From contig CP075496.1 in NCBI GenBank assembly GCA_021613535.1, forward strand, positions 3,782,001 to 3,846,000: a DNA stretch of 64,000 nt. The letters are read 5' to 3'. A program made the position numbers and the translations under genes. The DNA is from Adineta vaga (Eukaryota > Rotifera). Shown piece by piece: positions 23,769 through 33,378 of this stretch (positions within the stretch are counted from its first letter, which is position 1; the number at the start of each line of letters is the position of its first letter). Below the pieces are notes generated by a model. That model was not told the origin of the DNA and did no database searches. It saw nothing but the letters and a program-made list of their open reading frames with translations.

Positions 23769-24972
23769 CTTTCGTATCCAAATTCTGTTCGACCATATTG
23801 CGAAAAGTAGCTGCTTGACATTGAGTTTCGGTTAAACATTTTATTTGTCAATCACGAATATTTAGTGCAATAAGAGTAATAAATAGTAAACAAGTTCATT
23901 TGAACATGGAAATTGCTGATCATTTGTTACTGACATCGCAAATGATCTGATATTTTGTGCATTTGATTGCATAATAAAAATAAATATATATATATAATTA
24001 ATAAAGATGTCTCCCAATGTTTTAAACTCAGAATGAAATGCAACACATCGAAAGGATAGAGAGCAATCTTTTTCTCTTTTTCTCCTACTAAGTTATGAGC
24101 ATGTTCATGACTTTCTTATTGCTGATATGTTTAATGAACTTCTCTTTGAAAATCAAGCCATAACGTTTTCCTACGCAAAAAGAATAATATTTTTTTATAA
24201 AAATTTATTAGATAACACTTTCAACTCAAGAGACGTATATATACATTATGCAACTTGTACATCAGTACCTTGTCTTTCAATATTTAAACCAATTTGGTTA
24301 GATTCTTCTATACAACCTCCAAAGTTTTTATCATGCATTGATGAGAGGAATCTTGGTAATGCGCCCACTACGTTTTCATTGAAAAATATTTGATGGAAAT
24401 CAGAAATTGTAACAAGAAATTTAATGCAAAATTATCGAACATTGATTAAACAAATTGAAATGGAAAGAAATGAATTAGTTTTGAAATCAAAAGAACTTTC
24501 ATTGAGAAATATTTCACAAGAAAAAAGAAATCAATTGATAATCTTTGCATTTGGTAAAGTAATTTGCATGGAGAGAGAGAAAGAAAGATTTGATTTTAAA
24601 TCGAATATTTATTTTATTTTAGGTTGATGAATTATTAAATGAATGGTTTTTTGAGAATATTATTTGATATAAAAAGTGAACTTTCATTTTGGGAAGAATT
24701 AACATAGGACAAATGAAGAAGATCAGCTAAAATTCCATCAAATTACTTAACTTATTCAAAAGTTGAATATGGAAAAAATCTTCTGTTATCATTTGGTTTA
24801 TTGATTCTATTAATTCTGTTTTGGAAAGTTTTTATGAACAATTCTAGTGAACAATATTTGATTCTTTTCTCATTGTCATTTAATTTATTTTTATATATCA
24901 AACATGAAATATTTATAGAGAAAATAAAAAAAACAATCACACGAAATTAAGATTTGTTTTTTTACATTTTTT
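23769..24972 (+). other. possible gene relics of unknown origin
   Basis: Two short coding-like pieces occur. One, at about 24127-24393 on the plus strand, contains SRDVYIHYATCT, faintly like the HFTCATDT region of G-protein alpha subunits. The second, at 24424-24555, reads RTLIKQIEMERNELVLKSKE and could be followed by a GT-AG intron and VDELLNEWFFENI. Neither has a proper start, and I cannot join them into a gene. They are most likely decayed fragments in a rearranged region. Confidence 0.25.
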
Positions 24973-25449
24973 TCAAAACTTTGTATAAACTTTTTGTTTG
25001 TTTAGCATATTGTTTAATTGAAGTTTATAATGAGTGAACCTGTCGAAGATTCCTTTTGGATTTATTGCTTGAAGAAGTTGCATAATTGATTCAATGAATA
25101 AAATATTCGCTAAAATTACAAGATACATGTTTTCCTTATGGAAGAGCAAAATATGTCTCACTACTGAATAAATTATTCTATCAGAAATATTTGACTGACT
25201 ACTGCGAAACAAGCACGAGATAACTATACAAAGAAAGTTTAAAGTCAACTTACATTCACATTTTGCTTCTTCTAAATGTTTTACCACTTGATCGATTACC
25301 ACATTCATGATAGCTTCTCTAAATACTCGTTATTATATATAGAGATAAAAAGGCAAATTAAACTACATACTGCTCCATGGAAAACATTTCATCATCCCAA
25401 CTAATCGCTGATCCCATTTCACGAAGTTTAACAGCATCTTGAATCACCA
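24973..25449 (-). pseudogene. 3' exons of an unidentified gene, 5' truncated
   Basis: Three minus-strand exons join in frame (25449-25371, 25318-25254, 25223-24973): VVIQDAVKLREMGSAISWDD through EAIMNVVIDQVVKHLEEAK to a tail ending LNNMLNKQKVYTKF. A further exon-like piece at about 25537-25610 reads ILSELIESDLPPELAKYKVL but does not join in phase. Upstream exons would lie where a GC-richer repeat element begins at about 25700. I infer a gene broken by that element or by the rearrangement. The family is not recognised. Confidence 0.35.
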
Positions 25450-25702
25450 CTAAAACAAATATCAGATTTACTTTATGCATCGCATGATATATTTTTTTAC
25501 AATCAAAATTTTGTAATTTATAATTTACTATTACACGTTTGCGTAAAACAGAACTTTGTATTTAGCTAGCTCCGGAGGCAAATCTGATTCAATCAGTTCA
25601 GATAAAATCTAACAAAGAAAAAATAAAAATACAAAGAATTTTTTTATTAAGTTGCTCACTATTTTTTACATTCACTGAAATGTTTTTCATTCAATAACAT
25701 TT

Positions 25703-26400
25703 CTACCCTTCCAAGTTTTGCGTCCATTCCCAGGTCGAAGAATCCGAGCCGGGACTCGCCGGAACCAGTATTCCGAACCAGATATTTTCGGATTTTTTCG
25801 CTCGCTTCTGACTAAGTTCCAGTCGTTTTCCGACAATTCCGACTGGAATTCCTCGGAAAGGCGTGATTTCCGGCAGGTTCCGTGCGGATCCGTAGCCGGG
25901 AAACATCGTCCGGGGTTGTGGTTTCATCCATGTTTCAATATAAATGATCGATCAACAAGGTAGCAAGCGAAGCGTAAGTAAAATAATTTTTTTTCCTCTC
26001 TTGTTTTATTTATTTTCATCCATGACAAAAGACAAGTATGTTAGTGTAATGACTGGACTAACCAACATCAAAAGGTAACCGTTTGATGGTTCTCAGGTCG
26101 AACTCACCCTGTCGGATCCGATGGGAATTCGCCGGAATCCTGACAACAGGATTCCGATATGCGGTTCCGGATGTCGGAAAGTGTCAGATTCTCAGAGGTT
26201 TCGACAGGATCCTAGTTATTCCGACATCCGATGCCATTTTTGTCGGAATCCTGTTGCCAAGATTCCGGTAACTTCCGACAACTTCTGGCGAATTCCCCAT
26301 CGGATTCGATAAGATCCGATAGTTTTTTCGCCGGAATCCGCCTGTCGGATCGAATCACCTGGGCATTGGATTGGTTGACCTGGGGATCAATGAACTGATA
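25703..26400. repeat. GC-richer TTCCGGAAT-motif element in two blocks
   Basis: Two blocks (about 25705-25930 and 26093-26375) differ sharply in base composition from everything around them. They consist of irregularly repeated words such as CGGAATCC, ATTCCGA, GCCGGAA, TCGGATCC and their reverse complements. Each block begins with a similar segment (CAGGTCGAA... then CGCCGGAA), and the right end of the second block, read in reverse complement, starts CCCAGGTGATTCGATCCGAC, so that block is an imperfect foldback. Open frames cross it on both strands, as expected from the lack of AT-rich stop codons, and I see no domain in them. A non-autonomous mobile element or satellite-derived insert is the best guess. 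Confidence 0.6.
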
Positions 26401-26409
26401 GATTCGCCC

Positions 26410-26863
26410 CTGGACATCTTTTGTCTTTATCAATAGCATTCGAAAATTATTTGTGTAATGCCAAGACTGAGAAGCAGATTTCAGCATCTGATCTTACTGT
26501 AATGACTTTTCCTCGTTCGTAGAGACTCATATGTCAAATCACTGTTTGCTTGACTCGAAAAATGTTCTAATGATGTGTGACTTAACTTTCCTAAAATCTT
26601 CCAAATTCCAGATTTGTCTTTCGTTAAACGGTTATAATATTTTAACATCTCTTTCTCTTCTTTTCATTGTAAAATCCAATAACACATATACATCGATCGA
26701 TAGGTCATTCAATCATGACTGGCATTTTTATTTTCGTCGTGTTAATTTATATCATCGTCGTCCGTCTATGAATGTTATCGTTTTCTCACTATATAAACAG
26801 TAGAAATGTGCATATTCGGATGTAAACATTTCTTATTTGATTCTTAATTTTTGTTCGAATGAA
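26410..26863. other. intergenic, no gene recognised
   Basis: AT-rich DNA between the foldback element and the next gene, without recognisable features. Confidence 0.5.
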
Positions 26864-27550
26864 ATGTTATCGTCCAACGAATCACAACTTAAAATTATTC
26901 TTGGAGATACTAAAGAAGAAAAAATACAAGTGAATTTTATTCTTCATTGTGTGATCGAAAACAACTTTTTTTTTAGTTTTTAACAAACATCATCAATAAT
27001 CAGGCCGCAAATCAAGATAAAAAAAATAAGTCGCTTCAACTACGTGTAGGAATCAATTATGAACTTAAACGATGGCAAGGTAGATCAAAGCCTAATGTTT
27101 TCTACTGAATTATTCTTTTTCTTAAAGACGTAATCAATGATATCAATACACTTCAACAAACGATCAATACTGCTGAACTTCAAGTTATGAAAAGGTAGAC
27201 ATTTTTCAACACTCAGAATAATAATATACTTTTTCTTCAGTAAAGCAACTATACAGGAATGTTGCCGCAAAGAACGTATCTCAATAATGGATATGGTTCA
27301 CAATGGAGGTAAGTGTAGAAGTTTTATCCTACGTCTTCATTACAGTATTCTATTCTCATTTAGAGCATACCGATGAAATCGAACTGCATTTTTTTAATAT
27401 TAGTCAAAGATCCGTCGATGATTTTATTGAAGGTACATTCTTCTTGACATAAATTATTTACATATATTGTTTTGCGTTTTAGGTCAATCTGTAACAAAAG
27501 GTCGTGGTTCAACTGCTACAACAAACAAAAGACAAAAAAAATTTACTTAA
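26864..27550 (+). CDS. small coiled-coil protein of unknown function
   Basis: Six small exons (26864-26929, 26977-27079, 27128-27194, 27241-27308, 27364-27432, 27483-27550), all with clean GT-AG ends, join to exactly 147 codons. The 146-residue product is hydrophilic. Its centre is helical and probably coiled coil (WQDVINDINTLQQTINTAEL), followed by a conserved-looking ECCRKERISIMDMVHN stretch and a basic Thr/Lys-rich tail (GRGSTATTNKRQKKFT). No signal peptide or membrane segment is present. I do not recognise the family; the careful exon structure argues that it is a real gene. Confidence 0.65.
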
Positions 27551-28236
27551 ATCCACTTATTCAAGAAAGAAGTTTATATGGGCTGATGTTTTTGATAGGA
27601 ATTTGATATTCTTGTATAATTAATGATTCATTTAATTTGTTTTCTAATTGTATGTTCATATCCAGATACATGTTTCTGTGATTATGATTGTTGTGTAAAA
27701 TTTGATTCTTGTAGTTTTCTTTTTCTTATGTTTGACAATGACTTTATTCATCAGAATAGAGATAAGAAAGAAAAGGCTATTTTTATTCAAATATTTGGAA
27801 TTAGGATATAAAAGTTTCTATATGATTGAAGCTAAGACTATCATCAAGGGATTTCGATAGAATTGGAACTAAGAACCTAAACAATTCTATTTTGCTCTTC
27901 CCATCTCTGTAGGAAAGCGCGTTAATTTATATTACCAATACAGAAAAACAAAATACTAAGTTTTGCTGGAAAAAACTATGTTCATTACTTCGTCAACTAT
28001 GATATGATTTTTTAACAGTTAACAGCGGCTTTCAGAGTTATGAAAACTAGTGATGAATTGACCGTATTTTTCTCAATGAGCAGAAGAGAATTGTATATTT
28101 TGTTTTGATTTCCTCCATTCACAATGATTGATAAATGTGTAGAAAAATAGTGTGTTTGATAATAAGTTTTGAGAGAACCAACACGAATACAAAAATGAGT
28201 TTCATTAAGAAAGAAAAACAATTTTATTAAACACGC
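27551..28236. other. intergenic, no gene recognised
   Basis: AT-rich DNA with short biased open frames only. Confidence 0.45.
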
Positions 28237-28445
28237 TCATAATTCATTGGATTGCAAATTATTATTTGAATCTAAATAGTAAGAAGCAGTACTATAAATA
28301 CATGATGCATACTCAAATGAAAAAGCAAAAGATTGCTTGTAATAGGTAGTTCGTCCAAAGGAATATTTTTTAAACAGTTCTTCAGTTTCAGTTGTGTATA
28401 ATTCACGTAGACCAAAGATGACAGATTGAAGATGAGATACATTTA
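28237..28445 (-). other. possible coding fragment, unknown
   Basis: A 72-residue minus-strand open frame (LQSVIFGLRELYTTETEELF in its first half) has balanced composition and ends at a stop near 28237. It may be the last exon of the LRR gene to its right or a separate relic. Confidence 0.3.
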
Positions 28446-28542
28446 CGATTGTCAATAAAATATGTGTAGAGATGATTGTTTGTTAGATCTATCGAAGGAG
28501 AGAACAAAGAATAATCATCGAGTTTTCGAGTTAAACCAGAAT

Positions 28543-28590
28543 GGGTGTGGGTGAGATTGATGTGTAAATATGCTGCCTTCACCCACACCC
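28543..28590. repeat. 12-bp perfect inverted repeat with G-rich arms
   Basis: GGGTGTGGGTGA at 28543-28554 and its exact reverse complement at 28579-28590 flank a 24-nt loop. Each arm contains TGTGGG, the hexamer known as the bdelloid telomere repeat, though one copy per arm is too little to call it telomeric. Confidence 0.8.
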
Positions 28591-28616
28591 TTAAGATCCA
28601 GTATCATAACGGTAAA

Positions 28617-28900
28617 TACCTATACAAATAGAGAAAAATTCAGGTTCAAGAAGCAAACATAGGATACTAGCAACCTTATTCGTTTTTAGTTCATTAGCAA
28701 GGATAATAGATCCGCGAGGTCCGATATTGTTTTCATTAAGCGCAAGCTCTACGAGTGTCTTTGTAAAAAAATCAAAAATATTTTATGTTTGGTTAGGCGA
28801 AGTCAAGAAAAGTTACTGTATTATTTCTCAAGTTTTCAACGAGAAATCCGACTCCATGTTCTCCAGTGTCGTTGCTATGAAGAATAAGTGTTCGCAGTGA
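28617..28900 (-). pseudogene. fragment of RNI-type leucine-rich-repeat gene
   Basis: Two minus-strand exons of exactly 84 nt (28900-28817 and 28758-28675), each in phase 0, encode one complete 28-residue ribonuclease-inhibitor-type LRR: SLRTLILHSNDTGEHGVGFL and TLVELALNENNIGPRGSIIL are the first parts. A third, partial repeat (TVMILDLKGVGEGSI) may follow at about 28617-28570. The gene is cut to the right by the segmental duplication starting at 29069, and no NACHT or other partner domain is visible. Proteins of this kind are often large families; here only a remnant is left. Confidence 0.65.
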
Positions 28901-29068
28901 CTAAATAGAGACACACTAGAAATGGAAGATAATGATAATGGAGAATAAGAATTACTGTATTTTTTTAATCTACGAGTTATATCTAAGCACGAGTTTGGTT
29001 TGTGTCTGAGGGTATGCGCGCGATGGCGAGGATGAGAGAAAAGAATAACAACACCCAACTCCTCAACC

Positions 29069-29743
29069 AAAAGTATTTCTAACAATTGAAAGATTTCTTG
29101 CTGTAAAATATTGGATTCGAAATCGATACAATATCAATTCAACTCACTCAAAACAAATCAATCGTTCACGACAAACAAAACTTTTGCTTTTCATTCTTAT
29201 CTTATTACTTTCCAGTATCATCAGTCAACATCCAAATACATTTCCAAATCGATTTGTATCTACACATATTGATCCTGCTCGTTTACTAATTGATAGTAAA
29301 CCTGATCGATATTTTTATTATGGAAATTCTGTTTTCAATGGTATTCTCTTTACTATAATTAGTTATATAACTCTCGATGATCTTTTACCAATTCTATTAC
29401 TATTTCTATGTAATACATCTCTTTCCTATCAAATAACGATATTTTCAATATTTGTCGTGCCAAGATCGTTTATGGTTGTATTTAATCTATATGGTAATCA
29501 AGACCATATCGATGATACAATTATTTCTGTCGTATTTCATACGTGTCAAGGTATGAAGATCTATATAGTACATTTCATAATTTATCTTTCTTCTATCTAG
29601 GTCTTGAAATGATTAATCATGCAATAACTGGTTATGCATCATTTCTAAGCTGTCGAGCTTTACGAAAAGAATTAATTAAAACTCTTCGAATAATATACGA
29701 AAAATTGAAACTAAAAAAGACAATGTCAGAATTGTCCACATGA
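29069..29743 (+). pseudogene. 5'-truncated GPCR copy
   Basis: It corresponds to the 3' half of the GPCR at 22141-23267, from inside TM3 (ERFLAVKYWIRNRY) to the same C-terminus ending KKTMSELST, with the same intron position. An in-frame loss of 21 codons removes part of the third intracellular loop and TM6. There is no start codon or TM1-TM2, so it cannot make a seven-pass receptor. The frame is otherwise still open, which suggests that the duplication is recent. Confidence 0.85.
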
Positions 29744-30248
29744 TTTAATCATCAATTAATAAATAAATATTGTAACATTTCCTCTTTAACATAGTTTCAA
29801 TATTTTCAGACTGACTTTCTTTTCTATTCATAGTTGATCATATCTGATTACAGTCGTAAAAGGTTAGAGATATCTATTTTTATCTATATAATTATCAGAC
29901 ATGTTGCTCTTTCGACAAAAAAAAAGAATGAGTAGAAAAGGAGAAAATTGGAAGTGTTTTCATATTCGAATAAATGATGAATCGAAACAGATTCGTATAT
30001 ATTGGTTCAGGAATTGCTATTACAATTGTTTTATTCGTTGCTGGAATTCTTATCGGTCGTTTTGCTATACCAAGATCAACTGATAATGTTCATATAGACA
30101 ATAACTATTTTGAAGAAGAACAGAATGTGGTACGGAATGATTTGAAAGAAAAGTTTTTGGAGTTGATTAGTGCACAAGAAATAGAAGCAAGTCTTCGGTA
30201 AGAGAAAACGTCTGTGATGCTTAAAAGATTGAATAGTGGATTTTATTA
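29069..30248 (+). repeat. segmental duplication, copy B
   Basis: This copy matches 22530-23768. It lacks a net 63 bp relative to copy A, near 29436 (the matching A interval is 22897-22963), and carries scattered substitutions. Here the peptidase gene is intact and the GPCR lacks its 5' half, the mirror image of copy A. Confidence 0.92.
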
Positions 30249-33209
30249 TAGAACTTCTGCTCGAGAAACTCATTTAGCTGGAACGGAGGATGATCGAAAT
30301 GAAGCAGAATCCATAGCGAATAGGTGGCGAAAACATGGTTTAGATGTAACTATTCATCCATACGATGTTTTACTTTCATATCCTGATGCTGTTCAACCAA
30401 ATTTGTATATACTCCTCATAAATGTTTTTGATAATAGTTGCAATATTTTTTTCTTAGTGTATCAATTATGGATTCAAATAATGATATAATCTTTCAATCT
30501 AATGGAAGTGAACCTGTATATGATGAGGATGATAAATCTTTACCATTTCATAATATTGTTCGGCCATTTCTTGCTTATACACCGAATGGAACTGTGAAAA
30601 GTCCAAGATTATACTATATAAATTATTGTACATTGGACGATTTTAAATTCATAGAGACCGTAATTAATAAAAATGATTTAGATGGAAGTATTGTGATCTG
30701 TCGATATGGAAAGATTTTTCGTGGCAATAAAGTACTTTTGAATAATCGTAGAATTATTCTTTAAAAATCTTTTTTTTCTTTTCATTTAGATTGGTATTGC
30801 CGAAAGATATGGTATTATTGGAGTGATTTTGTATAGTGATCCAATCGATGTTGGAAAGAATCTAACATATCCTAATTCAATTTACTTGCCAGAAATGGGC
30901 CAACAACGTGGTTCAGTATTACTTTTATCTGGAGATCCATTGACAATGCATTATCCTGCGAAAGGTATTTAACTGCAATCGGTTTCTGTTTACGACTATG
31001 ATTCACTAGTCATTTATTTTTAGATTATACATACAGAGCATCGATGGATGGTAATCGATGGTTACCAAAGATTGTTGCTCAACAGATCGGTTATCGAGAA
31101 GCACGAGAAATACTCAGGCAAGTCTATAGTCAGATTTCAAATCTATCCCATTGCTCCTCTTTTTCATTTCTAAGTTAAAATAGTAATCATCATCGACGAG
31201 AATCTTTCTTATTTTAGTCAAATGACAGGTACACCTGTTATCTCAAATTGGACTGGTGCTCTCGATCAAATAACATATGTTTACGGTGGTTTATTATCAA
31301 ATGAACGGTAAACAGATTTGATTAATTCTTTTATGATTACCTGATTTTGAATGGAGATTTTTAGAATAATACAAATATCATCATATAATAGTTTACAAAT
31401 TCGACGAATACATAACGTCATTGGGATAATTCCTGGCCATATCGAACCAGGTATGAATGAATTTTAAAGTCGATTCTATTTCATGATTCATATTTCTGTT
31501 AGATCGCTATGTACTTATTGGATCACATTTTGATGCTTGGAATTTTGGTGCACTTGATGATGGATCTGGTATTGCTGTTACTCATGAATTAGTACGTGTA
31601 TTTGCATCATTGATGAGACCAAGTAAAGTATTTTATATATGAAAGAAAAATATTGATCGATTCTTTGTTTTTAGATTGGAAACCAAGACGAAGTTTAATG
31701 TTTTGTGCATGGGCAGCTGAAGTAAACGATTTCAAGTAATTTTCACTGGAGATCATCTTTCTATCTTAGGAATATGGAATTATCGGATCAATCGAATTTG
31801 TTGAAGTAAAATCGTTTATACACTTGAAATGTTAATGATATTATATTTCTCTTTTGAAAAGGAATTTGCTAAAATATTAGGTACACGAGTTGTTTCTTAT
31901 CTTAATATGGATGTTCCTGTCACTGGTTAGATCTATTTTCTCTATTTTCATACACTTCTCTTGACTTTTAGGTAGTGAACTGATGTTATTGGGAATGTCT
32001 CCATTACTTTATGATTTTGCTATTGATATATCGAAACAGGTATAGATCGTTTTTTTACATTCTAATGCTAAAATTCAGTGTTTTTCTAAAGGTAAAAGCA
32101 CCGTATGTGCATGAAACAATCTATAAACAATGGATACGTATAAATAATGGCAGTGAAGATGTTGGCAAACAATTTTTGTAAGTTATTTTTGACACGATGA
32201 AAATTTCGGAGAATTTTATATACTTTGTCAGCACGATGGGACTTAGTGCAAATTCGGATTATACTGGTTTCAATCAAATTGCGGCAAGTTCAAATATTGG
32301 TATGGCGTATGTAGACAAAGTTAGTTTAATTGAAAAAGTCTTTTACGATCTCATAGTTCCATATAATGTTTTATTTAGTCTGGCCGAACAAGTGGTGGTA
32401 GTTATCCGTTATATCATACTCAATATGAAACTTTTCGATTAATGAAAACTTTTGTTGATCCTGATTTTCAAGTATGTTAAGATTTATTCGTGATTCAAAC
32501 ATACTCTTGATTTGTTAGGCTCATCAAGCAGTTGCACGTTTTATTGGTTTAGTAGCATTGACATTGACTGATATCGATTTACTTCCATTCAATCCTGTAC
32601 GATACCATCAAGCATTGATCAATTTACTTGAGTTAACAAAATCGGCTGCACCTGTATCAATCAATTTCAGTAATTTAATCGAGTTGTAATTTCACATAGA
32701 TGCTCTTTTATAAAAATCTTTTAGCATCATTACAAAATGCTATCGATCAATTTAAAATTGTTGCTGATCAATTCAATCATCGAGTTCAAACCACATTAGA
32801 TAAATCAAAGTACGTTGATTTTTGTATAATGATGATTTGCAGAATATGTTTATATATAAATCACTGTTCTAGACCTATACAACTTCGAATAATCAATGAT
32901 CAACTAATGCAACTTGAACGAGCATTTCAAAATCCATTAGGTAACAATATCGATCAATCCGATCTCAAGTAAGTAATTATAGAACATTCGTCAAAATCTT
33001 ATATTTGATAATATTTCATGTATGTATATAGACATGTAGTCTATGCACCCAGTCGAACAAATCGATATAATGCTCGTGGTTTTCCAAGTATAACCGATGC
33101 TATTGAAGATCGCAATACAACTCTTATTCAACAACAAATTTCAATCGTCACATACTTTATTCGATCAGCAATCAGTGTTTTACAAACACCTCACGTCATT
33201 CAAATATGA
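29974..33209 (+). CDS. glutamate carboxypeptidase II / NAALADase-like metallopeptidase
   Basis: Nineteen small exons join to 735 residues of an M28B peptidase of the PSMA/FOLH1-NAALAD2 type, a type II membrane exopeptidase releasing C-terminal Glu or similar residues. Residues about 7-28 are the signal anchor. The apical-type and protease domains follow with [34 protein letters not shown] and [12 protein letters not shown]. All metal and catalytic residues are there: H374 in GSHFDAW, D384 in ALDDGSG, the E421-E422 pair in CAWAAEEYG, D450 in YLNMDVP and H548 in [11 protein letters not shown]. The C-terminal dimerisation helices include [16 protein letters not shown] and [13 protein letters not shown]. 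Intron 5 (after 31117) begins GCAAGT, a GC-AG intron. The first exon is duplicated at 23494. The transferrin-receptor alternative is excluded by the intact active site. Confidence 0.95.
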
Positions 33210-33378
33210 CAATATTAAAGATAGAAATAGAGTGAATATTTTCTTCTCTTCTTTCGGTTGACTAGTTTTGAAACTGGTTTCCTAGAATAAAATCTATTTA
33301 AACATTCACCATCTGTTTCTTTATACAAGGAGAAATTCAGTTACAGAAATGTAAATATATATATATGACATAAAAAGT

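Noticed and set aside
24127-24393. Fragment of a G-protein alpha subunit
   Set aside because: Only about ten residues resemble the HFTCATDT region, while the GTP-binding motifs are absent; kept only as an unknown relic.
25703-26487. Coding sequences inside the GC-richer element
   Set aside because: Open frames exist on both strands simply because the DNA is poor in TA-rich stop codons; products are Arg/Ser/Pro-biased and lack domains.
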